Positions 37,445-48,949 of a stretch of 64,000 nucleotides of DNA are shown in pieces. A program made the position numbers and the translations under genes. How positions within the stretch are numbered: the first letter of the stretch is position 1; the number at the start of each line of letters is the position of its first letter. The DNA is from Aplysia californica (taxonomy: Eukaryota; Mollusca; Gastropoda; Aplysiida; Aplysiidae), in NCBI RefSeq assembly GCF_000002075.1, contig NW_004797534.1, positions 530,625 to 594,624 on the forward strand. The letters are read 5' to 3'. The notes under the pieces are model-generated. The model did not search any database. It had not been told where the DNA came from and saw nothing but the letters and a program-made list of their open reading frames with translations.

Positions 37445-37468
37445 CTATTTCTTGGATTTCTTGCCACT
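37445..37468 (-). CDS. PPP1R21: PPP1R21, last coding exon with stop
   Basis: The acceptor AAATTTCAG|AGTGG opens an exon coding only SGKKSKK and a TAG stop. The human protein also ends in a short Ser/Lys tail (...KGNSKKNKSR). The exon joins in phase 0 to the exon at 38399. Confidence 0.85.
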   Translation of the reverse strand, partial: SGKKSKK

Positions 37469-38398
37469 CTGAAATTTCAAGATAAAAAAAAAAGTGATCA
37501 ATTACCTTTAAAATCTACACACATTCACAGTCAGAAAATTACACTGGAAATAGTTTACATTAAACTTGTTTCATATTTTTTGTTACCGGTTATTTCATGT
37601 AAAGTGACCTGGCGGTCCGATGAGTCGGGTCTGTCAGGGGGCCCCCGTGTTGCCTCGTCATGGTCCTGAGTCCGACTGAATACCTCCGTGAGTCTCTCAG
37701 ACGATGTCTGCCTATTTCCCGCGGGACCCTTGACGTCACCCAAGGGCGTGTCACTCCCTTAATTATCTTGTCCCCACAGTAAAGATAAGAGTCATGTCCC
37801 TTGACATCACAATTTCAAACACAGACATCTATCGATTTTAAGGGATAGGCGGACAATTTACAGGTCTGCACTAAGACTTGTAAAATTTTAAAAAGAGCCA
37901 AAAATATATTTTTTTATAGCCAAAAATCTGCAGACGGTAAAATCGTAATAAATCGTCTTACGATTGTAATTTCGTAGTGAGGCTAAAAAATCGTAATGAT
38001 TACGAAAAAATCGGAATGGTTGGCAGCCCTGGAAAACTCACGAAACCAAAAGTCATGATAACATCATTTAAACATGAATTCCTTTGGGAAAATCCAGACA
38101 ATGGTCAGTTGCGAGCACGAAATTATCCAGCGACGATAGTTGAATTTGACGCACAAGAGTGCTTGCACAACATTTGATTTGGGTCTATCTAAGCGGGAAT
38201 GGGTTAACCTGACTGGCACCTGGAAGTACAAGGTTCAAATCTGAAAGAGATTCCAAATTTTCCTCCTCTTTCCTGGAAAATTTCCTTTTATGCAAACAAC
38301 TTGTCAAGTGAACCAGGTCTAGCTTTCAAATTTACTAATAACTCATGCCTCATTTTGAGTCTTGTAAGGAGTTAAACTTTACAAACTGTCCCCCTCAC

Positions 38399-38551
38399 CT
38401 TAGACGACGAAGAAGATTTCTGCGTCAACTGTTGTTTGAGCTCATCAATCTCGTCCTTCTGCTGCGCCAGCTTCTCGTTCATCCCAGCCAGATGCTCGCT
38501 CATCATGCTCAGCTGACCTTCATAGCTCCTGGTTGTTGTCTGAAGTTCATC
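38399..38551 (-). CDS. PPP1R21: PPP1R21 coding exon, C-terminal coiled coil
   Basis: It encodes 51 residues including DELQTTTRSYEGQLSMMSEH, LAGMNEKLAQQKDEIDELK and a Ser-rich end. It corresponds closely to human DELTTTKRSYEDQLSMMSDH. Phase 0 at both ends; donor AAG|GTGAGG. Confidence 0.95.
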
Positions 38552-38615
38552 CTGAGACAGAGCAAAGAGGAGAGAACAGCATGAATTTTCAGTACATAAG
38601 GGTGGTAGGAAAATC

Positions 38616-40344
38616 TTAACATATTAAACCCTAACTCGCCCGGGACCGTCCGAGAATTCCCTTACGTGCTCCACCCTGACTCACCCGCGCTGACCTGGCG
38701 TCTTAAGAAACGAAGTCTCGCCTTTATCGGGTCGAGATTTTGATTTGCATAGTTATTGCAAAAAGTTTCTACTTTCGTTTGGTACCGAAACGAAATTTTT
38801 CGGGCCCGTAGTTTTAGTATTAGAGCCGATAGAAGTGCGATCGCGCTACCGACACTTTGTACGTGTCTCAACTTGTTGAAAAGCAACACAACTGAGTTTG
38901 AAAAAGGAAATAACGATGGATTTGAGCAAAGACAAACATATGACAAATCAGATGACTCAGATAACTTTGATGAACGCGTAGCAAGAGTTTGGGGCGATTC
39001 ACATTGATCAGACATAGAAAATCTAGAATTTAGATCTAGGGCCCGATCGCGAGGCTGAGAGTGAGAGTGACGGGTTGGACACCCCCCGATTGAATTAAAG
39101 TTAGAACATTTCCAACAGTTTGCGCATACATTAAGTTATATTTTTCTGAAACTACATTCATTCAGTAGTCTCCGCCTAAACGCATGCCATACAAAAGCAC
39201 GCTCCGCTCAAGCGCACGCTTTCGTCTTCTGACGGGTTTTTTACTATATAATTTAGACATACAAACGCACGCTCCGATCCGTGAAACACGCTGACAAATT
39301 TAGCTTGGCAAGGGGAAATTTTCACGACAACCTGCCCTGCCTGCATAAGACAAGCCTAGAATTTACTAGAAAACCGGATATTTGGTGAGAGTGCCCCCGC
39401 CCAACAAAGAGAGTGATGGACAGCGTTTACACACCTAACTTTCCACTGACGCATAGGTCTCGGTCTAGGGCTGGTCGGATAAATGTTGGGGGGGGGGGGG
39501 GGGGGGGAGATTGGGGGGACTTAAGTTAAATGTTTTTTGATTGGTCACTGGAAATGTATCTTTGAGATAAGGTTTCTGACTGGTGTTTGAGTTTGAGTGA
39601 CTGCATGTAATGTTTAGTCAGATCTAGGCCTGATGCGCAATACGCGTGATTGCTGTAAAACATTAGACAGGCACATATAGGATTAAATATTAGCCAAATA
39701 AGCCTAATAAGCTACGCTCGAAGAACTTATAACGTACTTGTTCAACGAATCACAAGAGAAAATGTTTCTTGAGGATGATTCTAGATCTACATGAATTTAC
39801 GGTCGCTTGGTAAAGCCACGTAGCCGGTCCGTCGTCTCTATGACTATGACCAACAGTTTCCTTTTAGGCTATCTGTTCCCGACGTTTATAGAATCTAGTG
39901 CATATTCATTACATTGAGTTTGTCGTCCCCCCCCCCCCCCCCCCCCCCATTCAACGCCTTTGTATTCTTAACCCCTGTCTGGGAATCCTTCACAAAACAG
40001 TCACCTGTCGTCACATTATCAGCCAAAATGACCCCCTCCTCCAAGGGAGATCACTAGAGTAATAAGGAATCGAGACGACTGCGTCCCTTCCTCCCTTTGC
40101 TCAGGTTCATGTAAACGCACGCTCCGTATAAACACACGCTTAGGAGCCCTCCCGAGCACCGTGCGTTTAGGCGGAGACTACTGCACTCGTTTTAACTTTT
40201 ATTTTTTCAGGATTTTTGGAATTTGTTTAGTATTTTTAAAATGTGTTTTTTAAAGGCTTGTATTCACGGGGGGTGGGTTCCGTCCGTTTGCTTAGGATCT
40301 AACAATGGACTTCAAGTCCAGACCTTTAGGGTGTAATGTGTTAA
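38616..40344. mobile_element. piggyBac-like MITE (TTAA target), interrupted
   Basis: TTAA flanks both ends. The inner termini read CATATTAAACCCTAAC and, in reverse complement of the right end, CACATTACACCCTAAAG. The 46-kb copy has the same ends. Without the inserted 1021-bp TIR element (39163-40183) it would be about 700 bp. TTAA duplication with short TIRs is the piggyBac hallmark. Non-coding. Confidence 0.8.
39163..40183. mobile_element. CAGTAGTCTCCGCC family element, ACGCACG subtype, copy 2 (nested)
   Basis: It starts CAGTAGTCTCCGCCTAAACG and ends GCGGAGACTACTG. It is 1021 bp and aligns with 33493-34598, including the poly-G (39488-39507) and poly-C (39927-39948) runs. It sits inside the piggyBac-like MITE. 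The expected TA is not visible at the edges (TT on the left, CA on the right), so the junctions have drifted or the target differs. Confidence 0.85.
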
Positions 40345-40695
40345 TCGAAAACTACCCACAGGCATTACTTTGGAGAAACATAACAATGGCCAACTCAATC
40401 AGTCAGCACATAAACAAATATACTATAACTTAAAAATGTGGAAACTGAGGGACATGAATGTTATAAATATGTTCAATAGACGTGTGGTGTCATTAAATCT
40501 GTTTTTCACAGGGATGACATTAGAATCAAGTAAAATTCAAACACTTATTGAAAAACCACCAAAAGAATATTCTGACAAGACAATTGCTCACCCCCCCCCC
40601 CCCCCCTAAAAAAAGAGTACGAAAGTTAGAAAAGTAAAACTTCTATAAATGCTTCAAAATGCAGTGCTCTCATCATTTCCAGATTGGACACTTAC

Positions 40696-40794
40696 CTTTA
40701 CTTGTGCTAGACTTTGGTTTGCTAGTTTCAGCTCATCCTGGCCCACCTCTTTAGATTTCTCTGCAATCTTCAGTTGTTTATGCAGTGCCCTCAC
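40696..40794 (-). CDS. PPP1R21: PPP1R21 coding exon
   Basis: It encodes VRALHKQLKIAEKSKEVGQD then ELKLANQSLAQVK (33 residues, phase 0 both ends), matching human CRALSKRLALAEKSKETLTE. Coiled coil. Donor AAG|GTAAGT. Confidence 0.94.
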
Positions 40795-40880
40795 CTGTGA
40801 AAAATTGTACCACGGTTTTAAAAAAAGTTGCGATCCCTCATCAAATCAACTGCTTGCTTGAGTCATGAGATACAAACATC

Positions 40881-41575
40881 TGTGTGTGTGCCTAAAGAAA
40901 GGTACCAAAAGTCGGATTTTAACCATTTTGAGTTAAGGTCTGTACCCTATAGGAAATTCAATGCTGAACACAGTGGCGTTTGAATTTTCGAGATATCTCA
41001 AGTAGTTTTTTGAGATATTGCACATTTTGCGAGGTAAGGTATAAGATTTAATTTTGAGAAAATTAGCTTTTAAGTTACGAACACCGACAAACTTGAAAAA
41101 AATGATGATTCAATTGTTTCTAATGTATTTATCTGTCCCTGTAGGATTATGCGATTGTGCGGCTGCGGCGCGGCCACGTTTTTTCGCGTAATTCTGCAAC
41201 ATTTGCATAATTTTGGATTCCCTGCGTTTTTTCACGTTTTTTTCCCTCTTTCTTTCACAAAACAATTAATGAACGCCTCGCCATGTGACTAAAGGGAAAT
41301 AATCACCACAATAAGTCTTATTTAAGTGAAAAGTTGGTTATTTCCCTTGTTGGAAAATCTTGGTTATGGTTTGGGATTTTGTTCCTTGAGCATGTTCAAT
41401 TTTTCAATCCATCAAAAGTTGTTGTTATCATGTCTGCTGATATTTCATGTTTGACAGGTGTCCCTGGTTTTAGTAATGTGCCAGAAACAGAGGTCCAGAT
41501 GTCCTTTTTTTTTAAAAAAAACATTTTTCTTTCCGATCTAGATCTAGATTAGATTTACAGCTGAAAGTTACAGAG

Positions 41576-41609
<34 letters not shown>

Positions 41610-42202
41610 TTTTACTGATGTGTATAGTTTTTTCCCAAATACACAACAAATTACTGATACTGATATGTTCTGTTAAAAATTTTTCTGTACATAAAACATG
41701 AAAATCATGAAAATTCGTGTTGAAAAAGTGTAAAACATGTCGCGAATGGTGTTACGGTAACTTGCATAATTTTTGCATAATTAGGCATTTTTTGGGCATA
41801 ATTTGGCCATCTAAATTTGCATAATTCTACGGGGACAGATTTATTCATTGAAAATTCATTTCCAATTCGGTGTTCAGTTGACATCAATATCATGATTACA
41901 ATTCAATGATAAAACATAGCAGGGAAGAAAAAAAACATGCTTCGAGAATACATGTTCACACCTTTTAAAAGCAGTTTTCATTATCTTTTTAAAACATACC
42001 CTACCCTCAAAATAATTCAAAATAAAATATTTAGAAGAGAAATCAATGAAAACTCTTTTAACACATTGTTAAAAAAATGGTGGAAATTTCATGTTTTTAT
42101 GGAAACACATTTTGGTCAAAAAATTGATTTTTTGTCATTATCAGTCCGTAGCTCAAAATTGTCTGTGGCGACTGTTTGTACCTTTCTTTAGGCACACACA
42201 CA
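40881..42202. mobile_element. MITE, TGTGTGTGCCTAAAG family, copy 2, interrupted
   Basis: Ends TGTGTGTGTGCCTAAAGAAA and TTTCTTTAGGCACACACACA. It is inverted relative to copy 1 and split by a 706-bp element at 41133-41838. Removing that insertion leaves about 616 bp, matching the other two copies. Confidence 0.85.
41133..41838. mobile_element. TIR element nested in the MITE, with 6-bp target duplication
   Basis: It begins CTGTCCCTGTAGGATTATGC and ends in the near reverse complement GCATAATTCTACGGGGACAG. ATTTAT occurs directly on both sides (41127-41132 and 41839-41844). The words GCATAATT and TTGCATAA are iterated near both ends. A TA microsatellite lies at 41575-41606. Non-coding; superfamily uncertain. 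Confidence 0.8.
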
Positions 42203-42838
42203 TCTTTTCACAAAAATTGAAAATCAGTACCATCGAGAGGGTTAGGTGATAGTGGTTAGAAAGTGCTTCTTGCATGAATTGTATCTTTCTCTTAACTCTT
42301 CAATTTAATTGTTTCTTATCCACTTCACCATTAAACTCTTTGACCACTAAGCTTATCAGTGGACACATCAAGCACAAAAGAGGATGGTCATTCATCGTGC
42401 TAACGTGAACCCACCCACAACCAGACTCAAAACTGACCTCTGGCCAAATAAACCACCACATAACAAACTGAAAAGAGGAAACTGGAATAAGAGAATTGAG
42501 ATATAAACAATTGAGAGGGACAGGAAATATAAAATGATTTTCAAGCAATACTAGGCACAAGCTGGTAGTTTTCAAGGCAGAGTCCTTGGTCCATGGAAAG
42601 TCGAAAAAGTAAGAAAAGAAAGAAGGAGAGACATTAAAAAAACAAATATCACACAAGTACATCTGGCCAAAGAAAAGAGTAGGGACGGAACTAGAGTAAT
42701 CCTTCAAAACTTTCTCAAAGCCAACGTAAGTACTGCATCCTAGTGGAGGCCTTAAGACCAACTCCTCATGGTTAAGACTGAAAAAAGGTACCGGTAACTA
42801 TAAATCATCCTCATTGACCATCTTTGATCCCAACAAAC

Positions 42839-42985
42839 CTCAGCGTGGAAGTGCACAGCCTTGCTGTCTGCTTGCTGGAGGGAGAGCGTCAGTTCGTTGA
42901 CCCTACCCTTGTAGTGGCTCATGATCAGCTGTTCCCGGGTGTCCACATCACTGCGGACATCTCCACTGGACTCCACCTGGCCCAG
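42839..42985 (-). CDS. PPP1R21: PPP1R21 coding exon
   Basis: It encodes 49 residues: LGQVESSGDVRSDVDTREQL, IMSHYKGRVNELTLSLQQAD and SKAVHFHAE. The human counterpart is VESREDLIKNHYMARIVELT...SKSVHFYAE. Phase 0 at both ends. The donor is GAG|GTTTGT, weaker than the GTAAG donors of the neighbours. Confidence 0.94.
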
Positions 42986-43584
42986 CTGTGAGGGTTATAA
43001 GAAATGCGAGATTTGGAGATGAAAGATGTCAGTTATTAACAAATTATTTCCCAAAACCCTCACACACAAAGTAAATACATCTATACATATTAAATTAAAC
43101 CCATTTTGAATGCATGGGTTTTCCTATGATCTGTAAAAAGCTTGTGAATTGCAATGTACTCTCGTAATTCTGACAGTTGGCTAGAACAGGAAAAACAACA
43201 TATAAAAAAAAAAAAAAAAAAGAAGAATTTCGTTTAATATATTAGGTACCAGAAACTAAATGTTCAAACTAGCTGTATGCCAAATTTATCTGTTCCATTT
43301 GAAAGGCATAGAATCCACTAAGCATTTTGGTACCATTCTTCAACATCTCCGTCAATTTTTAAGAAAATTGTAGTAGTTTAAAATTTGATCAAATTTGTTA
43401 AAGTCAGTCACTGGCTGCAACCCCATGTTTGACAGACAATAAAAGAGTACCAAGAGCACTAAACATCTCCACATTAACAGAGTACAATCACTATAACAAA
43501 TATATGGAGCATAATTTTTTTCAAGACTGTGAGATCTTTACAAATCAGTACTTTATCACCTCAAACACGATATCTGTCGTTATT

Positions 43585-44260
43585 TCGACAAAAACACCGA
43601 GCGTTGACCCGGCCGGCGTCGCACCGGTCCTCGCGGCGAGCGAGTCGGCTCTATACTGTAGTGTACCCCGCGTGCGGGGTCACATGCTTTCGGAGTCTCG
43701 CGGAAGGATTGATGTAAAATAATTCCAATTTAATTACTTTATTCTAATAGGAAATAAACTGATCTTTTAATTAATATTTTTTATAAACCGGTATTTTACA
43801 TATTTTGTGTAAAAAGTGATCTTTAAACATTTTGACGGTATTTTTAAAAGCTTTCTATAAAGACGCCAAAGGCTAAACTTATATCACGAGAAAGCCCGTT
43901 TAAAGCTCTACAGTTCTCCGCCAATGAAAAGACGGTATTTAATCATCCCTCGTTCCGCGAAGCATTTGAATGCAGCCGTGTCAATTTTTCAACCGGCCGA
44001 CCTCGCATTCTGACCGTGAGGGGCTTCGCTTTCGTCGGCGATTCTCCAGCTCCTAATTATCGGACATATAAACAACTTACACCATTGTAACGAGGAAAAA
44101 CTGAACTTTTACAAGGTGTACGGTACTTGGTGTTTTAAAGCGAAAGAGCAAAGAAACAGCGATCGGAATTAACCCGATTTTATCGATACCACGCGGTCGG
44201 AAGGCCGCGAGTGCCCGCGAGGCCGTGTTTACGCTACCTAAATATATATATAACCATTCC
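43585..44260. other. CpG-dense block in a PPP1R21 intron, with TATA-like sequence
   Basis: Two CpG-rich patches (43595-43705 with GACCCGGCCGGCGTCG; 44150-44232 with GCGGTCGGAAGGCCGCGAG) stand out from the AT-rich intron. The second is followed by AATATATATATAA at about 44242. No frame looks coding. It could be an internal promoter or an old insertion; neither is proven. Confidence 0.35.
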
Positions 44261-44820
44261 TGAACAGCTGAATTTTCTTTCCATAAACCACATTTTAGTA
44301 AGGCCTGAACTTCAGGGAAAGTTCAGTCGTCAGACAACACTCTCTACAGTTTGTTGCCTCATTCATCTGTACTGTGAGTGACAACTTAACGAGCAAGGGG
44401 TCAATTATAATCCCTGTCCTTCCATAATCAAACATTAAACCTCCGAGTGTCGATGACTAATTCAATAAGCCTTAAGTTGTGTTTTTGGCGTCATAGCTGA
44501 TTTATTTGGCCGTAATTTGGGGTTGTTATTATGATTTGTTTATACCAGTTTCTATATCGCCAAACATTTCAGCTCCTTCAAAAACGAGACCTATTTCCTG
44601 TTTACATTCTACTCTGAAAATGTATAGGTTTATGACCTTCACTTGCTTGGTTTACCTATTCTCAAATATTTTACAACATATTATGGTGAAGCCAATCATA
44701 AGCCAAAAGCCAGCAATTCTTTGTTGTGTCCTTTCTACCTGCCAGATCATTCGAGTGTTGGGTGACTGGCTTCCTGGTGGGGAAATCAAACCCTCGTCTT
44801 CCACACAACAGGCTGGGATG

Positions 44821-44978
44821 TTTAGTTTTAGTTAAAGTTTTACGGCAATTGCAACACAATAAGGTCTTATAAGTGCATAAGATTAGAGGTGTTACAAGAG
44901 AGTAACAAACACAAAAAAGGAGGAGGAGAGAGCAGGACGATAAGAAGCAAACCACACAAGAGCACCCGTCAACCATCC
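44821..44978 (-). mobile_element. SINE-A copy with 13-bp target duplication
   Basis: The 158-bp insertion is flanked by ACAGGCTGGGATG at 44808-44820 and 44979-44991. On the minus strand it starts GGATGGTTGACGGGTGCTCT, passes TTTTTTGTGTTTGTTACTCT, and ends TTGCCGTAAAACTTTAACTA followed by AAACTAAA. The clean duplication defines the full unit and shows target-primed insertion. A few bases from its 5' end lies a PPP1R21 exon. Confidence 0.92.
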
Positions 44979-45029
44979 ACAGGCTGGGATGGTTACCTCA
45001 ATATGAAGTTGAAAGTCACCAGTACTTAC

Positions 45030-45200
45030 CATACTTGTGTCTATATATGATCCAGAATTCACCGAGTCCGAGCGAGTGCTGGCGTCCGAGGGCAAGGCAA
45101 GCTTCTCGATGTGATCCTCCAGCGAGACGGATGGGGCAGAACTCACGCCGCTTGAGGTCGAGCGAGCCGACTCCAAGTCCTTCTCCAACTGTTTGGTTTT
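45030..45200 (-). CDS. PPP1R21: PPP1R21 coding exon, Ser-rich linker
   Basis: It encodes 57 residues from KTKQLEKDLESARSTSSGVS through LEDHIEKLALPSD to NSGSYIDTSM, phase 0 both ends. This is the poorly conserved linker between coiled coils in the family. Acceptor GTTATAG|AAAACC; donor ATG|GTAAGT. Confidence 0.9.
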
Positions 45201-45591
45201 CTATAACAGCGTAAACCATACATCACATTAGCGTTTTCCATGTATCTTTCAAAACATATTTGCATTCGAAAAACACTAAAAAAAACCCCACAAAAAAACA
45301 GTAAACAGCTTACTGTATTAGAACTATATTTGAATAAAAGATAAGGAATACAGATTTTGTTAGCACATAAGGAGAGTAGAAATGTAACAAATATGAAAGC
45401 CCAGAAAAGAACAAAACTTTCTTTTAAATTGTTTACTATGTAGAGAAACTGCTTATATAAGAATAATTCACTTGTCACAGAAGCACGATAAAGATTCCAG
45501 AAAGCAACAACATAATACTATCAACACACTTGGAATCATTACAATACTGTTTGTTTTAAGAACGAAACTAGGCATTTCTGCCTACTCCAAA

Positions 45592-45756
45592 GAGGTTTTA
45601 CGGCGTTCGCAACTGCATAAGGTCATATGAGCGTAAGAAGATTAGAGGTGTTACAAGAGAGTAACAAACATAAAAAAGAAGAAAGGGAGAAAAGGACGAT
45701 AGATGTTTCATAGGAAAGAAGAAGCAAACCACACCAGAACACCCGCCAACCACCCA
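45592..45756 (-). mobile_element. SINE-A copy with 11-bp target duplication
   Basis: CCTACTCCAAA flanks the insertion at 45581-45591 and 45757-45767. On the minus strand it reads TGGGTGGTTGGCGGGTGTTC at the 5' end and CGAACGCCGTAAAACCTC at the 3' end. The tail resembles the LINE tail more than the other SINE-A copies do. Confidence 0.92.
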
Positions 45757-46278
45757 CCTACTCCAAATTGAGTAAGAAAGCTTTCTTGACATCCAAGAGT
45801 GAGTATGATTTTGAAAGGATTAAAATTATCCCTTAACCAAAACAGAAGACATTCTTGTAGCAAAATGTTTAAAAAAAATTAGTTTAGGGCTTCTTCAAAA
45901 GCAGCTGTTCAATATGTGCATGTTTTTATGTTTTCTGCAGCTAAAAGTCCAGCCTCATACACTTAGCTGCGGAATTGTATCACAGGGCTCCCCTTTTTAG
46001 GCCAACTTAAGAGGTTCCCTCACCCTTTGGTTTTTTACCTTAAGGTATGTGTGTGTTGTCAATTGTCAAATCATTAACTCGGCTTCGAGATGGAGAAGTG
46101 GGGAAATGATGCTTGCCAGACGCACACCATCTATGTTTTAAAGCGTATGCAAAAACCCTCGAAATGAAATTTTAAAGAGTAACGCTCACGCACCACCAAA
46201 ACTTAAAGGGGGGTAATCTGCAGGTTTAATGCGTAATATACACACATTTGTGCGTAAAGAGGAGCCCTGGTATCAGTT

Positions 46279-47038
46279 AACACATTACACCCTAACTTGC
46301 CCGCGAATTCCCTTACGCGCTCCACTCTTGACTCGCCCGGAACCGCCCGCGCCGACCCAGTGTCTTTAGAAACGAAGTCTCGCCTTGACGAGACTCTGGG
46401 GCCGTGATTTTGATTTGCATAGTTATAGCAAAAAGTTTCTTCTTGTGTTTGATACCGAAACGAAATTAGTGCGATCGCGTTACCGACACTTATAGTGTAA
46501 AGCGCATAGAGCCTGCTGTTGAGCGGGGACATGCGCTATACAAATGCTATTTATTATTATTTATTATTATTACTTCGAAAGTGTCTCGACTTGTAGAAAA
46601 GCGACACAATTGAGTTCGAAAACGGAAATAACGATGGATTTGAGCAAAAACAAGCATATGACAAATCAGATGGCTCAGATTTTGATGAAAACGTTGTAGC
46701 AAGAGTTTGGGGCGATTCCGATTGATCAGATGTAGAAAATCTAGAATTTAGATCTAGGGCCTGACCGCGAGGCTGAGAGTGAGAGTGACGGGTCGGACAC
46801 CCCGATTGAACTAAAGTAAGAACATTTCCAACAGTTTCCGCATACATAAAGTTATATTTTTCTGAAACTACATTCAGTTTTCTTTTTAACTTTTATTTTT
46901 TCAAGATTTTGGGAATTTGTTTAGTATTTTAAAAATGTTTTTTTTAAAGGCTTGTATTCACCGGAGGTGGGTTCCTTCCCCTTGCTTAGGATCTGACAAT
47001 GAACTTCCCATCCTGACCCTTAGGGTGTAATGTGTTAA
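46279..47038. mobile_element. piggyBac-like MITE, second copy
   Basis: TTAA at 46279-46282 and 47035-47038 flanks ends CACATTACACCCTAAC and TTAGGGTGTAATGTG. The body is homologous to 38616-40344. It lacks the CAGTAG insertion but carries an L2-type tail insertion at about 46488-46572. Confidence 0.88.
46488..46572 (+). mobile_element. L2-type LINE/SINE 3' tail fragment, nested
   Basis: It contains GCGCATAGAGCCTGCTGTTG, ACATGCGCTATACAAATGCT and ATT triplets, the typical L2-type 3' end. The 38-kb copy of the host MITE runs straight through this point, so it is an insertion. Confidence 0.75.
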
Positions 47039-47327
47039 ACGTCCCTTGCAACACTGTAAGATTATTAGACCGACAATTATCAGGAACAATCAACCAGAAT
47101 CTAATCAGTATACAAAGCACTAGAACATTCAGTAGTGAAACATGATAACCTTTGCAAAGAATTAGATCGAAAAAAATCCTTCTTTACTCTTTCTAATCTA
47201 AACACCCCCCCCCCCACCCCCCCCACCTTCAAAGACAAAGATAAGCAACCAAAATAAAAACATTATTCAAGACTCGAAAATCTCAGTGAAAACTTAGCTG
47301 AAAGAAAGATGCCCCTGCCAGTCTTAC

Positions 47328-47429
47328 CACTTGTTCATTTTCAAACTTGATCTTGAGTAACTGCAGCTCCAACAAATAGTGCTCCTTCTCTTGTTCAAGT
47401 TTGGTCAGCTTTTCTTGGAATACAGATAT
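47328..47429 (-). CDS. PPP1R21: PPP1R21 coding exon
   Basis: It encodes ISVFQEKLTKLEQEKEHYLL then ELQLLKIKFENEQV (34 residues, phase 0 both ends). Human has KISKLEQEKEHWMLEAQLAK. Coiled coil. Donor GTG|GTAAGA. Confidence 0.94.
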
Positions 47430-47613
47430 CTGAAGAGCAGGAAAGTAGATAAACACAGAAAACTTTTGAAACAGACTTAAAAGTTTAAGAGTTTGGAAAT
47501 ACTTTTGAAACTAAGACTACCAAAAAAAAAAGAAGGTCATTATTGTTTCTGAAACAAACTAAAGCTATCTAGACAAAGATGGTTACAACTTTTCTTAAAC
47601 AAGAATTTAGAGA

Positions 47614-47788
47614 CAGTTGAACCTGTAGTAATGAACACCTGTTGGGAAAAAAAACACCTGTAATAATGATCACTTCCCAATTGTGTTTTTCTCTACATTA
47701 TAATGATACTGTCCAAGAGAGGACCACCTGATTAAGGTGACCACTTTTCTCCTCGACAATGGGGGATTGTTTTGGACAAGTTCAACAG
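47614..47788. mobile_element. Short MITE, CAGTTGAACCTG ends
   Basis: It starts CAGTTGAACCTGTAGTAATG and ends GGACAAGTTCAACAG. It shares GACCACTTTTCTCCTCGACA with the copies at 32214 and 51610. About 175 bp. Confidence 0.65.
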
Positions 47789-48320
47789 AGTATGGTTCAG
47801 TTTTTCATTTTGTTTGAGTGAGATTTTTCCCTTCTGTTGTCTGCTAAATCATTCAGAGCCTGAAAAAACTGTTCACAATCTAGTCACAGAAAAGGAAAAA
47901 GGAAGTGACAAACTTTCTGATGTCTTAACACAATGTTTTGCCACACAGCACTGACAAAAAAACATACGACAACATTTGTAAAGAAGATACCAGTAAAATA
48001 AAGACCAAAAGCTAGAGGAGGAACCTATTACTCTAATACAGCCATAGATGCAGTGTACATTCAAAAGCAAAACAGTTATGAATAGTAATCAGTAATAAAT
48101 CGGGGTAACGGTTAGAAACGGAGGAGAAAAAAAAGTTCATTTAGTAAAATTCAAACAGGACTTAACTCCAAATTCTAGTCTTTCGTAACATTTAAACGTA
48201 ATGAGTACACACCCAGGACAATTTAATGAACCAGTACACGGTGATGAAAGAACCTTTGACAATGGAAGGACCAGTACTATAGAATCATCATGACTCACAA
48301 ACCAATATACGAATATATAC

Positions 48321-48413
48321 CTGTTTGGCAAGTCCCTCCTTGCTTTCAGCTGAGCTAAGCAGAGTTTTCCTGTTCTGCACAGCGACACAATGAGGCACTG
48401 ACTCGGGGAAAGG
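48321..48413 (-). CDS. PPP1R21: PPP1R21 coding exon
   Basis: It encodes PFPESVPHCVAVQNRKTLLS then SAESKEGLAKQ (31 residues, phase 0). The human counterpart is PLLESVPYEEALANRRILLS STESREGLAQQ. Acceptor TTCTGCAG|CC; donor CAG|GTATAT. Confidence 0.94.
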
Positions 48414-48613
48414 CTGCAGAAGACACATAAAGCATGGCTCTCACAAGATGGTAAGAATCTCAACATATGATTTCCAGAGAAGACAAGACTAACATCGTAA
48501 TTTGTGCAGCCTGAGAAGATAATAAAAATCCAGTCTCAACCACTCTAAATGCATAAACCACGACTGAATTTATATAACGGTATTTCCACGAAAACATATC
48601 CATACTTTTCGCA

Positions 48614-48633
48614 CCCCCCCCCCCCCCCCCCCC
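48614..48633 (+). repeat. Poly-C run of 20
   Basis: Pure C run in a PPP1R21 intron (poly-G on the gene's sense strand). Confidence 0.95.
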
Positions 48634-48784
48634 ACTATCAATGCAGTTTTGAAAATGGACTTTACAAATTAGCAAACTGATCTGACTGCTTTGACAGATT
48701 AAAAAAAACCAACCTGCAGAACACGACAAAAAAATCTTGCACTATCTTCCAGCAAAAGCAGAAATCATCGCATCATCAAAATAC

Positions 48785-48949
48785 CTTGTTGATACGAGCG
48801 AGGTAGTGGGCTGCTTTATGCCTGAAGTTGTTCACGGCAGGATGAGATCTGGGGCCCTCTGCCGACTCGGAGCCCACGCTACAACCCCTGGTCCTGTAGC
48901 CAGCGGGCTGAGCGAAGAAGTCCAGGTTACCCGACATGAAGGCTGCCAT
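48785..48949 (-). CDS. PPP1R21: PPP1R21 coding exon
   Basis: It encodes 55 residues from MAAFMSGNLDFFAQPAGYRT to FRHKAAHYLARINK, phase 0 both ends. The first part matches human KIASFFSNNLDYF, and the last part matches YKKKAAAYMKSLRK. The middle is less conserved. The first residue is internal Met, not a start. Donor AAG|GTATTT. Confidence 0.93.

Noticed and set aside
43585-44400. Solo LTR interpretation of the CpG/TATA block
   Set aside because: No matching terminal pair or target duplication was found, so no such element is called.
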